Origin: Pseudomonas sp. 21
Lineage (GTDB): Bacteria > Pseudomonadota > Gammaproteobacteria > Pseudomonadales > Pseudomonadaceae
Direction: 5' to 3'
DNA: 64,000 nt
NCBI RefSeq assembly: GCF_000955805.1
Contig: NZ_JYOA01000010.1
Coordinates: 273,887 to 337,886, forward strand
Made by a program: the position numbers and the translations under genes. A model generated the notes under the pieces. It made no database searches. It was not told the DNA's origin and saw nothing but the letters and a program-made list of their open reading frames with translations. Below, piece after piece: positions 41,330-50,794 of the stretch. How positions within the stretch are numbered: position 1 is the stretch's first letter; every line of letters starts with the position of its first letter.

Positions 41330-41665
41330 ATGCTGCGTTATCTCGTCCCGGCCCTGGCGCTTGCGCTGCTGGCGGGTTGTTCCAGTCACTCGACAGGCGG
41401 CAAGTCCGCTGCGGAGGGCGGCTGGAACCATTGGGTCTGCGACAGCGAAGCCGAGGTGCGGTGGCGCTACGTCGATCCCAGCAAGTCGGTCGTCGACCTG
41501 AAGCTGGGTGAGGATGACGTGGTTCATCACCTGGAAGAGGAACCCGGCGGCTCCGGCGCTTTCTATAGCGACGGGCTGATCGGCTTGAGCATCAAAGGTG
41601 ACCAGGGCCTGGTCTACTGGGTCGAGAGCAACGACCTGATCGGCCGTGGTTGCAAGGCGCGCTGA
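41330..41665 (+). CDS. MliC-like lipoprotein (putative lysozyme inhibitor)
   Basis: A 111-residue lipoprotein (Cys17 in LLAGC). The mature domain opens WVCDSEAEVRWRY, continues to SGAFYSDGLIGLSIKGD and ends with a Cys (GRGC). This order (Cys, the SGA-Y segment, the KG segment, final Cys) is the pattern of membrane-bound inhibitors of C-type lysozyme (MliC/PliC). The SGxxY loop is the part that enters the lysozyme active site in characterised inhibitors. The start at 41330 follows GGAGAG. Location inside the pgk-fba run is unexpected for a defence protein. Similarity is judged by eye, so the function is tentative. Confidence 0.7.
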   Translation: MLRYLVPALALALLAGCSSHSTGGKSAAEGGWNHWVCDSEAEVRWRYVDPSKSVVDLKLGEDDVVHHLEEEPGGSGAFYSDGLIGLSIKGDQGLVYWVESNDLIGRGCKAR

Positions 41666-41785
41666 GCGCCGATTGTCCGGCACGCGCCGGAAGACTTGAA
41701 CACGGCCTGCCCCTGCGGCAGGCTTCCAAACATGTAGTTAAGGGGCTCGTGTCACCGAGCCAGACTTCTGGGAGAAGCGAAGACC

Positions 41786-42850
41786 ATGGCACTCATCAGC
41801 ATGCGCCAAATGCTGGACCACGCCGCCGAGTTCGGCTACGGCGTTCCGGCTTTCAACGTCAACAACCTGGAGCAGATGCGCGCCATCATGGAAGCGGCCG
41901 ACAAGACCGACTCCCCGGTGATCGTGCAGGCCTCCGCCGGCGCCCGCAAATACGCCGGTGCGCCTTTCCTGCGCCACCTGATCCTCGCGGCCATCGAAGA
42001 ATTCCCGCACATCCCGGTGTGCATGCACCAGGACCACGGCACCAGCCCCGACGTCTGCCAGCGCTCCATCCAGCTGGGCTTCTCCTCCGTCATGATGGAC
42101 GGCTCGCTGAAGGAAGACGGCAAGACCCCGGCCGACTACGACTACAACGTCCGCGTCACCCAGCAGACCGTTGCCTTCGCCCACGCCTGCGGCGTGTCCG
42201 TGGAAGGTGAGCTGGGCTGCCTGGGCTCCCTGGAAACCGGCATGGCCGGCGAGGAAGACGGCGTTGGTGCCGAAGGCGTGCTGGATCACAGCCAACTGCT
42301 GACCGACCCGGAAGAGGCCGCCGACTTCGTCAAGAAGACCCAGGTCGACGCCCTGGCCATCGCCATCGGCACCAGCCACGGCGCCTACAAGTTCACCAAG
42401 CCGCCGACCGGCGACGTGCTTTCCATTGAGCGCATCAAGGAAATCCACAAGCGTATCCCCAACACCCACCTGGTGATGCACGGCTCCTCCTCGGTGCCGC
42501 AAGAGTGGCTGAAGGTGATCAACGAGTTCGGCGGCGACATCAAGGAAACCTACGGCGTGCCGGTCGAGGAAATCGTCGAAGGCATCAAGCACGGCGTGCG
42601 CAAGGTCAACATCGACACCGACCTGCGCCTGGCTTCCACCGGTGCCATCCGCCGCATGATGGCCGAGCAGCCGAGCGAATTCGATCCGCGCAAGTTCTTC
42701 GCCAAGACCATCGTCGCCATGCGTGATATCTGCATCGCTCGCTACGAAGCCTTCGGCACCGCCGGTCATGCCTCGAAGATCAAGCCGATCACCCTGGAAG
42801 GCATGTTCCAGCGCTACGCCAAGGGTGAGCTGGCCGCGAAGATCAACTGA
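41786..42850 (+). CDS. fba: Fructose-1,6-bisphosphate aldolase, class II
   Basis: The 354-residue zinc enzyme splits fructose-1,6-bisphosphate in glycolysis and makes it in gluconeogenesis, the major direction in Pseudomonas. It has VCMHQDHGT (Zn and catalytic His/Asp), [11 protein letters not shown] and [10 protein letters not shown], the Calvin-type class II pattern. GGGAGAAG precedes the ATG. A terminator follows 24 nt after the stop. Confidence 0.97.
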   Translation: MALISMRQMLDHAAEFGYGVPAFNVNNLEQMRAIMEAADKTDSPVIVQASAGARKYAGAPFLRHLILAAIEEFPHIPVCMHQDHGTSPDVCQRSIQLGFSSVMMDGSLKEDGKTPADYDYNVRVTQQTVAFAHACGVSVEGELGCLGSLETGMAGEEDGVGAEGVLDHSQLLTDPEEAADFVKKTQVDALAIAIGTSHGAYKFTKPPTGDVLSIERIKEIHKRIPNTHLVMHGSSSVPQEWLKVINEFGGDIKETYGVPVEEIVEGIKHGVRKVNIDTDLRLASTGAIRRMMAEQPSEFDPRKFFAKTIVAMRDICIARYEAFGTAGHASKIKPITLEGMFQRYAKGELAAKIN

Positions 42851-42873
42851 TCCCGCTCCGGCTTTGTCCCTGA

Positions 42874-42899
42874 AGAGCCCCGCCCTGCGGGGCTCTTTC
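42874..42899 (+). terminator. Rho-independent terminator of fba
   Basis: AGAGCCCCGC pairs with GCGGGGCTCT (42874-42883 with 42887-42896), followed by TTC. It closes the sugar-phosphate cluster. Confidence 0.85.
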
Positions 42900-42923
42900 G
42901 TATCCGCCAGAAGGAAATCGCCG

Positions 42924-43337
42924 ATGCTGCGTGCCTTGCTTGCCTTCCTGCTGCTGACGCTTCTCGCCGGTTGTTCGCTGCGTCCGGCCGCGCCTGTCGC
43001 GCCGCCACCCAAGCCGCCGGTGGACCTGCCGGTGGACGCACAGAACTGCCTGACTCACCAGGAGTGCACGCTGAAGACCTCGCGCACCCTGCTGTTCGTC
43101 TTCGACTATGCCGAGGCGGGCGCTGCCCTGGTGGAAAACGAGAACCGCGTACTCAGCACGCCGGAGAAAGCGCCGAAGAAAGGCTGGCCGGCCATCCGCA
43201 TCCAGCTCGCCGATCCGGATGGTGGCCGCTTCGAGTTCTCCAGCGAATGCCGGCAGAAACGCTGCCGTATCAAGGAATCGCGTCTGCTCAGCTGCTACCG
43301 TAACTATCTCGACGGCAAGGCCTGCCGGTTCCGCTGA
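42924..43337 (+). CDS. Putative lipoprotein, Cys-rich C-terminus
   Basis: A 137-residue product with lipobox Cys17 (LLAGC) and a proline-rich linker (APVAPPPKPP). The domain has five further cysteines, among them CLTHQEC, ECRQKRC and LLSC/GKAC near the end. Start codon 42924 follows AAGGAAAT. It resembles no family I can name. The even spacing of cysteines suggests disulfides in the periplasm. Confidence 0.72.
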   Translation: MLRALLAFLLLTLLAGCSLRPAAPVAPPPKPPVDLPVDAQNCLTHQECTLKTSRTLLFVFDYAEAGAALVENENRVLSTPEKAPKKGWPAIRIQLADPDGGRFEFSSECRQKRCRIKESRLLSCYRNYLDGKACRFR

Positions 43338-43374
43338 GCGCTGGTGCTCGAGCCGGGCCGGCTCTGGAGGCACG

Positions 43375-44145
43375 ATGACGGATGTACATGGCAGTGCGCA
43401 GGAAGGTTTCTCCCGTGAAGCGAAGGCATACGCCCACGGGCGCCCCGACTATCCCGACGAGCTGCTGGGCTGGCTCGGCGAGGAGCTGGGCATGGGCGAC
43501 GGCAAGGAAGTGGTCGATCTCGGCGCGGGCACCGGGAAGTTCACCTCCCTGTTGCTGCGCACCGGTGCGCAGGTCACTGCCATCGAGCCGGTGGCGGCCA
43601 TGCGGGAACAGCTCAGCGCCGCTCTGCCGGCTGTGAAGGTGCTCAGTGGCACGGCCCAGGCGATGCCGCTGGTGGCGGAAAGCATCGATGCGCTGACCTG
43701 CGCCCAGGCCTTCCACTGGTTTGCCGACGAGCGGGCGCTGGAGGAAATCCATCGCGTGCTGCGGCCGGGTGGCCACCTTGGCCTGGTCTGGAATGTGCGC
43801 GACGAGCGTGTCGACTGGGTCGCCCAGGTGACGCGCATTCTCGAGCGCTACGAAGGCAGCACGCCACGCTTTCACACGGGGCAATGGCGCCGTGCCTTTG
43901 CCGGCGCGCGTTTCGAGGACCTGCGCCTGCGCGAATTCAGCTACCAGCACATCGGCCCACCAGAGCAGGTGATTGTCGCGCGCACTCTGTCGGTGAGCTT
44001 TATCGCGGCGCTGCCCGACGAGCAGAAGCGGCGCGTCGCCGAGCAGCTTCACGAACTGATCGCCACGCACCCGGCTCTGAAGGGGCGCAGCGAGGTCGCC
44101 TTCCCCTATCGCACCGAGGCCTACAGCACCCGTGCGCTGGCCTGA
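43375..44145 (+). CDS. Class I SAM-dependent methyltransferase
   Basis: A 256-residue methyltransferase with motif I VVDLGAGTGKF, acidic post-I residue in AIEPVAAM, motif III-like IDALTCAQAFHWF and LRPGGHLGLVWNV. This is the UbiE/BioC-like family 11 fold; the AQAFHWF variant is frequent in small-molecule methyltransferases of unknown substrate. The start at 43375 follows TGGAGG. The upstream in-frame extension overlaps the lipoprotein gene and is not used. Confidence 0.88.
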   Translation: MTDVHGSAQEGFSREAKAYAHGRPDYPDELLGWLGEELGMGDGKEVVDLGAGTGKFTSLLLRTGAQVTAIEPVAAMREQLSAALPAVKVLSGTAQAMPLVAESIDALTCAQAFHWFADERALEEIHRVLRPGGHLGLVWNVRDERVDWVAQVTRILERYEGSTPRFHTGQWRRAFAGARFEDLRLREFSYQHIGPPEQVIVARTLSVSFIAALPDEQKRRVAEQLHELIATHPALKGRSEVAFPYRTEAYSTRALA

Positions 44146-44194
44146 CCGGGGAATGCGGTAGACTGGCGGGCGTTTCCTCCGCCAGTCGTTTCCC

Positions 44195-44689
44195 ATGCAG
44201 CCGCTTCGCTATCTCCAGGCCTATCCGCCACAACTCCAGGACCAGGTGCGCCAGCTCATCGAGCAGGACCGCCTCGGCGAGTACCTGGAGCGCCGCTATC
44301 CCGGTCGTCATGACGTGCAGAGCGACAAGGCGCTGTACGGCTACGCCATGGACCTCAAGCAGCAGTACATGCGCACCGCGCCGGCGGTGGACAAGGTGCT
44401 CTACGACAACAAGCTGGACGTGGTGCAGCGCGCGCTGGGCCTGAACACGGCGATCTCCCGCGTGCAGGGCGGCAAGCTCAAGGCGAAGAAGGAAATTCGC
44501 GTCGCCTCGCTGTTCAAGGACGCGGCCCCCGAATTCCTGCAGATGATCGTCGTCCACGAACTGGCGCACCTGAAGGAGCGCGACCACAACAAGGCGTTCT
44601 ACCAGCTCTGCGAGCACATGCTGCCCGGTTACCACCAGCTGGAGTTCGACCTGCGCGTCTACCTGACCTGGCGCGACCTGCCTCAGTAG
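44195..44689 (+). CDS. YgjP-like zinc metallopeptidase domain protein
   Basis: A 164-residue protein with HELAHLKERDH: His121, Glu122 and His125 form an HExxH zinc site, with a possible third ligand among the following His residues (DHNKAFYQLCEH). This matches the YgjP/DUF45 (WLM-type) family. Proteolytic activity and substrate are not established. Its last 7 nt overlap the convergent membrane-protein gene. Confidence 0.83.
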   Translation: MQPLRYLQAYPPQLQDQVRQLIEQDRLGEYLERRYPGRHDVQSDKALYGYAMDLKQQYMRTAPAVDKVLYDNKLDVVQRALGLNTAISRVQGGKLKAKKEIRVASLFKDAAPEFLQMIVVHELAHLKERDHNKAFYQLCEHMLPGYHQLEFDLRVYLTWRDLPQ

Positions 44690-45150
44690 TAGAGGCGCCC
44701 GAGGTAGAACAGCCCCAGGCACCACGGCAGCAGCAGGGCGAGGCCCAGGTAGCGCAGCGATTTGCGCGGGCCGCGTTCGCCCTGGTTCAGCCAATGGGTG
44801 CCCGCCAATGTCAACGCATAGACCGCCAGGCCCGCCAGCAGCCACTCGTATTGTTCCGTCGTGGGCGAAACCGGGCCGAGATGGGTGTGGGTCAGGTGCC
44901 ACGCGCAAAGGATGATGGCCGGCACGAGCAGTACCAGTGCCGCCAGGACTCGCCCGGCAAGGTGCAGCAGGAAGGCGATGAACAGCCCGGCCAGCCCGGC
45001 GCTGGCAATCAGCACGGTGAACACCTGGTCCAGGTAGACGAGGTCAGGCGCCGGCTCGAGTGAGCGTGGCTGTGCGAGCAGGCGCAACAGGGGCGCGCCG
45101 AGCAGAAGGGCGATCAGGCAGAACAGCCAGCCAAACAGGGGGCGCGGCAT
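44683..45150 (-). CDS. Small integral membrane protein, unknown
   Basis: A 155-residue hydrophobic protein with four or five predicted spans (about residues 6-26, 42-65, 70-85, 102-118 and 132-150) and short Arg-rich loops. I recognise no family. It is convergent with and overlaps the metallopeptidase gene by 7 nt. Its high Leu content and regular spans support a real membrane protein rather than a shadow. Confidence 0.7.
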   Translation of the reverse strand: MPRPLFGWLFCLIALLLGAPLLRLLAQPRSLEPAPDLVYLDQVFTVLIASAGLAGLFIAFLLHLAGRVLAALVLLVPAIILCAWHLTHTHLGPVSPTTEQYEWLLAGLAVYALTLAGTHWLNQGERGPRKSLRYLGLALLLPWCLGLFYLGRLYY

Positions 45151-45275
45151 CCGAAACTCCTGATGAAGTTGCTGCGGGAAGCCCCTGACGTGCCGGATGG
45201 GGTCGGTCGCCTGGGGTTGTTCGCCGCCGCAAAGCCCAGATTAATCAATGCTTTGGCTAAATGCCATGATTTTGT

Positions 45276-45323
45276 CGGGAATGATTCCCGAAAATGAGAA
45301 GGCCCCTCCGGGGAGGGGCCTTT
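45276..45323 (-). terminator. Terminator region of ponA
   Basis: A GGCCCCTCC / GGAGGGGCC stem (45301-45309 with 45312-45320), flanked on the minus strand by a T-rich end. Past it lies a second small palindrome, CGGGAATGATTCCCG (45276-45290). The main stem lies just beyond the ponA stop. Confidence 0.75.
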
Positions 45324-45326
45324 CTG

Positions 45327-47762
45327 TCAGAACAGGTCGATCGGCGCTTCTTCGTCCGCCGGCATGCCGCTGCCGGGAGCGCTGCCGGGCGCCAGTTCGT
45401 TCATCGACGGCGGCGTGTCTTCGTTCTTGAACAGTTCGAAGTACGCGCCCGGGGTGCCAGGAGGCGCAGCACGGCCAGTGACCGGGTCGATGCGCAGGCT
45501 GACCAGGCCGGGTGGCTCGGGCAGCAGGTGCGACGGTTTGTCCTTCAATGCCGCGCCCATGTAACGCATCCAGATCGGCAGGGCGACGTTGCCACCGTAT
45601 TCGGCGCGGCCGAGGCTTTCCGGCTGGTCAAAACCGACCCAGACGGTGGTCATGTAGTCGGCGTTGAAGCCGGAGAACCAGGCGTCTTTCGATTCGTTGG
45701 TGGTGCCGGTCTTGCCCGCCAGATCATCGCGCTTGAGTGCCAGTGCGCGACGGCCTGTGCCGCGCTTGATCACGTCCTGCAGCATGCTGGTCATGATGTA
45801 CGCGGTGCGCGCATCGATGACGCGCTCGGCGGCCGCTGGCTCGATGGTGGTCTTCGACTGGCTCGGATCGTCGTTGCCGAAGGCGTCGGTAGCGGCCGGT
45901 TGTGGCTGCGCCTGCGTCTGCACCTGTTCCTCGTTCTGCGGAATGCTCGGCGGGTTGGCCTGGTACAGTACCTGTCCGTCGCGGCTTTCAATGCGCTGCA
46001 CGATGTGGGGCACGACCTTGAAGCCGCCGTTGGCGAAGACGGTCCAGGCACTGGCGATCTCCATGGGCGTCAGGGTCGCGGTGCCCAGGGCCATGGACAG
46101 GTTCGGCGGCAGGTCGTCCTTGTTCAGGCCGAACTTGCTGATGCAGTTGCGTGCACGGTCGACGCCCAGGGCCTGGAGAATGCGGATCGACACCATGTTG
46201 CGTGACTTGTAGAGCGCCTCGCGCATCGGGATCGGGCCGAGGAAGGTGTTGGTGTCGTTCTTCGGACGCCAGACCTTGTCCAGGTACTCGTCGTAGAACA
46301 CCACCGGGGCGTCGTTGATCAGCGAGGCGGCGGTGAAGCCGTTGTCCAGCGCACAGCTGTAGATGAACGGCTTGAAGCTGGAGCCAGGTTGGCGACGAGC
46401 CTGGGTGGCGCGGTTGTAGTTGCTCTGTTCGAAGGAGAAGCCGCCCACCAGCGCCATGATCGCGCCGTCCTGAGGGTTGAGCGAGACCAGGGCGCTCTGC
46501 GCGGCCGGCACCTGGGTCAGGCGCAGCGAACCGTCGTCCTTGCGCTGTACGCGGATCACGTCGCCGGCCTGCACCACATCGCTGGGCTGGCTGGGCATGC
46601 GGCCCATGCTGTTGTTGCTCAGGTAGGGGCGGGCCCACTTCATGCCGTCCCAGCTCAGGGCTTCTTCCTTGCCGTCGCGGGTCATGACCATGGCGCCGCT
46701 CTTCTCGACCTGGACGACGATGGCCGGTTCCAGGCCGCCCAGCGGGCGCTGCTGCGCGATAGCCTGGCGCCAGGCGTCGCGGGTCTTGCCGGGGAGGCGC
46801 GTCTCGGGGCCACGGTAGCCGTGCCGCTGGTCGTAATCCTGCAGGCCTTCGCGCAGGGCGGTGTTGGCGTCTTCCTGCAGGTCGCTGCGCACCGTGGTGT
46901 AGACGCGATAGCCCTCGGTGTAGGCGTCGCCGCCGAAGCGGCCGACCAGTTCGGCGCGGGCCATCTCGGCGATGTACGGGGCTGCCAGCTCCGGAGTCTG
47001 GACGTGGTAGGACGCACCAACCGGCTCCTGGATGGCGGCCTGATAACGTGGCTGGTCGATGAAGCCGAGCTTGAGCATGCGCTCGAGAATCCAGTTGCGA
47101 CGTTCTAGGCTGCGTGCGGCGTTGGCCAGCGGGTTGTAGCGCGACGGGGCCTTGGGCAGGCCGGCGATCATCGCCATCTGCGCCAGGCTCAGGTCCTTGA
47201 TGGACTTGCCGTAATAGACCTGCGCCGCGGCTTCGACGCCGTAGGCGCGGTTGCCCAGGTAGATCTTGTTGACGTAGAGCTCGAGGATCTCGTCCTTGGT
47301 GAGCGAGCGCTCGATCTGCAGGGCGAGCAGGATCTCGTTGATCTTGCGGGAGAAACTTCGCTCGTTGGTGAGGAAGTAGTTCTTCGCCACCTGCATGGTG
47401 ATGGTGCTGCCGCCGGTCTGGATGTGGCCGGTCTTCAATAATTGCGCGGCAGCACGCATCAGGCTTTTGACGTCCACGCCATAATGGTTGGCGAAATTGT
47501 CATCTTCAGCCGATAACAGTGCGTGGGTGAAATCCGGGGGGATTTCAGCAAATCGAATCGGCGTTCGGCGCATCTCGCCAAACTCTGCTATCAATTTGTT
47601 ATCAGCACTGTACACGCGCAACGGCATCTGCAACCGCACGTTGCGCAAGGCCTCCACGGACGGGAGGTTCGGGCTGAGGTACAGATAGGCGCCGCTGAAA
47701 CTGAGCAGCACTCCACAAATAATGGTGACGCAGGTCCACCACAGAAACTTCAGCAGGCGCAT
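45327..47762 (-). CDS. ponA: Penicillin-binding protein 1A (bifunctional peptidoglycan synthase)
   Basis: The 811-residue class A PBP has a short cytosolic start, one span (about 7-28), a family 51 glycosyltransferase domain with LLSAEDDNFANHYGVD and RKINEILLALQ, an OB-like insert, and a transpeptidase domain with SSFKPF (nucleophile Ser) and KTGTTNE. It polymerises and crosslinks peptidoglycan in the periplasm. It diverges from pilM; in P. aeruginosa the same pair is adjacent. A TATAAT at 47837-47842 is a candidate -10 element. Confidence 0.97.
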   Translation of the reverse strand: MRLLKFLWWTCVTIICGVLLSFSGAYLYLSPNLPSVEALRNVRLQMPLRVYSADNKLIAEFGEMRRTPIRFAEIPPDFTHALLSAEDDNFANHYGVDVKSLMRAAAQLLKTGHIQTGGSTITMQVAKNYFLTNERSFSRKINEILLALQIERSLTKDEILELYVNKIYLGNRAYGVEAAAQVYYGKSIKDLSLAQMAMIAGLPKAPSRYNPLANAARSLERRNWILERMLKLGFIDQPRYQAAIQEPVGASYHVQTPELAAPYIAEMARAELVGRFGGDAYTEGYRVYTTVRSDLQEDANTALREGLQDYDQRHGYRGPETRLPGKTRDAWRQAIAQQRPLGGLEPAIVVQVEKSGAMVMTRDGKEEALSWDGMKWARPYLSNNSMGRMPSQPSDVVQAGDVIRVQRKDDGSLRLTQVPAAQSALVSLNPQDGAIMALVGGFSFEQSNYNRATQARRQPGSSFKPFIYSCALDNGFTAASLINDAPVVFYDEYLDKVWRPKNDTNTFLGPIPMREALYKSRNMVSIRILQALGVDRARNCISKFGLNKDDLPPNLSMALGTATLTPMEIASAWTVFANGGFKVVPHIVQRIESRDGQVLYQANPPSIPQNEEQVQTQAQPQPAATDAFGNDDPSQSKTTIEPAAAERVIDARTAYIMTSMLQDVIKRGTGRRALALKRDDLAGKTGTTNESKDAWFSGFNADYMTTVWVGFDQPESLGRAEYGGNVALPIWMRYMGAALKDKPSHLLPEPPGLVSLRIDPVTGRAAPPGTPGAYFELFKNEDTPPSMNELAPGSAPGSGMPADEEAPIDLF

Positions 47763-47836
47763 CGGGAAGGTCTTGGATTTCCAGGGAAAAGAAAGAGTTA
47801 AGCGGATGGCGCGGTAAAAAGGGAAAAGCTGATCAC

Positions 47837-47842
47837 ATTATA
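47837..47842 (-). promoter_or_regulatory. Candidate -10 element of ponA
   Basis: A perfect TATAAT on the minus strand, 75 nt from the ponA start. No good -35 hexamer is seen at 16-18 nt. Confidence 0.5.
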
Positions 47843-47867
47843 AGCAGTTTTTTTGCTGGCGAGCCAT

Positions 47868-47896
47868 TTGCGAAGCTGTCAAGTCTGGTATCTAAT
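47868..47896 (+). promoter_or_regulatory. Sigma-70-type promoter of the pilMNOPQ operon
   Basis: TTGCGA (47868-47873), 17-nt spacer, TCTAAT (47891-47896). Transcription would start near 47903, leaving a leader of about 46 nt before the GTG start of pilM. Confidence 0.65.
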
Positions 47897-47921
47897 GTGG
47901 AAAAACATAAATCGTCCGTAA

Positions 47922-49012
<1,091 letters not shown>

Positions 49013-49013
<1 letters not shown>

Positions 49014-49606
49014 TGGCACGCATCAACCTATTGCCGTGGCGGGAGCAGCTGCGCGAGGAGCGCAAACAGCGCTTTCTGGTGATCCTGGGTGCCGTTCTGC
49101 TGGCTTCCGGGGCGATCGTTTTCCTGGGTGATCAGTACTTCAACTCTGCCATCGAGAACCAGGCTGCGCGCAACGACTTCCTGCGCAAGGAAATCGCCGT
49201 GCTGGATGCTCGAATCAAGGAGATCAGTGAGCTGAAGACCCGTCGCCAGCAACTGCTGGAGCGGATGAAGATCATTCAGGACCTGCAGGGCAACCGCCCG
49301 ATCATCGGCCGGGTGTTCGACCAACTGGTCCGCACTTTGCCCGATGGCGTCTTCTTCACTGAATTGAAGATGTCCGGGAAGTCCATTGCCATTGCCGGCG
49401 CGGCCGAGTCCAACAACCGCGTCTCCAATCTCATGCGCAATCTCGATTCGTCCGAGTGGCTGACTTCGCCGAACCTGACCGAAGTGAAGGCCGTTACCCA
49501 GGGCGCCCTGGATCAGGCGAACGTCTTCCAGTTGACGGTGCAGCAGACCCAGCCCGGCAGCGAGGAGCAGGACAAGCAGAGTACCCCGCAAGGAGCCAAG
49601 AAATGA
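49013..49606 (+). CDS. pilN: Type IV pilus alignment protein PilN
   Basis: A 197-residue bitopic membrane protein. The N-terminal RINLLPWRE is the conserved segment that docks in PilM; a span follows at about residues 20-40, then a coiled coil and a periplasmic ferredoxin-like domain. It pairs with PilO to connect the inner-membrane platform to PilP and the secretin. It overlaps pilM by one base and pilO by four. Confidence 0.96.
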
Positions 49607-50265
49607 GTCTGGCCAGTTCTCTGGAGAGCTTGCGCAAGGTCGATATCAACGATCTTGACCTGAACAACCTTGGTTCCTGGCCGGCGGCAGTCAAGGTCAT
49701 CGCCTGTATCCTGCTGATGGCCGTGGTTCTGGCGCTTGGCTACAACTTCCATCTGAAGGACCTGCAGGGGCAGCTCGATCGCAATCGCGAGGAAGAACAG
49801 ACCCTCAAGCAGCAGTTCTCGACCAAGGCCTTCCAGGCGGCGAACCTGGAAGCCTACAAGGTGCAGATGAAGGAGATGGAAGAATCCTTCGGCGCCTTGC
49901 TGCGTCAACTGCCGAGTGATACCGAGGTGCCCGGTCTGCTGGAAGACATCACCCGCACCGGACTGGGTAGCGGGCTGGAGTTCGAAGAGATCAAGTTGCT
50001 GCCGGAAGTGACTCAGCAGTTCTATATCGAGCTGCCGATCCAGATCAGCGTCGTAGGCGGGTACCACGACCTGGCGACCTTCGTCAGTGGCGTGTCCAGC
50101 CTGCCGCGGATCGTCACGCTGCATGACTTCGACATCAAGCCGGCGAGCTCGGACAGCACCTCCAAGCTGCGCATGAGCATCCTGGCGAAAACCTACCGGT
50201 ACAACGACAAGGGCGTGAAGGCTACTGCCCCGGCGGCTGGAGCGAAGACAGGAGCTAAGAAATGA
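49603..50265 (+). CDS. pilO: Type IV pilus alignment protein PilO
   Basis: A 220-residue bitopic protein with a short cytosolic start, a span at about 25-48, a coiled coil and a periplasmic domain, partner of PilN. The ATG at 49603 lies in ATGA overlap with the pilN stop; a longer frame upstream is only a shadow of pilN. It overlaps pilP by 4 nt. Confidence 0.96.
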   Translation: MSLASSLESLRKVDINDLDLNNLGSWPAAVKVIACILLMAVVLALGYNFHLKDLQGQLDRNREEEQTLKQQFSTKAFQAANLEAYKVQMKEMEESFGALLRQLPSDTEVPGLLEDITRTGLGSGLEFEEIKLLPEVTQQFYIELPIQISVVGGYHDLATFVSGVSSLPRIVTLHDFDIKPASSDSTSKLRMSILAKTYRYNDKGVKATAPAAGAKTGAKK

Positions 50266-50786
50266 GGGGGCGCCTGATCATTTGCAGTTTCCTGCTCCTG
50301 ACCTTGAACGGTTGTGGTTCGGGTAGTGATTTTGCCGACCTGCAGGGTTACATGGATGAAGTCCGCGCTCGCCCGAAGGGGACGATCGAGCCGCTGCCCA
50401 AGTTCCAGACCTATGAGGCCTTTACCTATAGCGCTTCGTCCCTGCGCAGCCCATTCCAGCCGCCGGTGAAGATCGACCTGGCGATCAAGCAGAAGGGCAA
50501 CAGAGTCATCAAGCCCGACGAAACACGGGTCAAGCAGTTCCTTGAAGGCTTCAACATCGAAACCTTTGAAATGGTCGGCACCCTGGCCAAGGACAGTCAG
50601 GTATTTGCCCTCGTGAAAGGTGCAGGAGGGGTGCATCGGGTGCGAGTGGGTGACTACCTTGGGCGCAACGACGGCAAGATCGTTGCGATCAACGAAGCCA
50701 AGATCGACGTGATTGAAATCGTTCCTGATGGTGAGGGTGGCTGGCTGGAGCGTCCGCGCAGTCTGACTCTCAAGGAACGCTCCTAA
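50262..50786 (+). CDS. pilP: Type IV pilus lipoprotein PilP
   Basis: A 174-residue inner-membrane lipoprotein (Cys18 in TLNGC). The N-terminal disordered part binds PilN/PilO, and the C-terminal beta domain (HRVRVGDYLGRNDGKI) contacts the PilQ N-domains. It is ATGA-coupled to pilO. Confidence 0.96.
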   Translation: MRGRLIICSFLLLTLNGCGSGSDFADLQGYMDEVRARPKGTIEPLPKFQTYEAFTYSASSLRSPFQPPVKIDLAIKQKGNRVIKPDETRVKQFLEGFNIETFEMVGTLAKDSQVFALVKGAGGVHRVRVGDYLGRNDGKIVAINEAKIDVIEIVPDGEGGWLERPRSLTLKERS

Positions 50787-50794
50787 GGGCGGGG

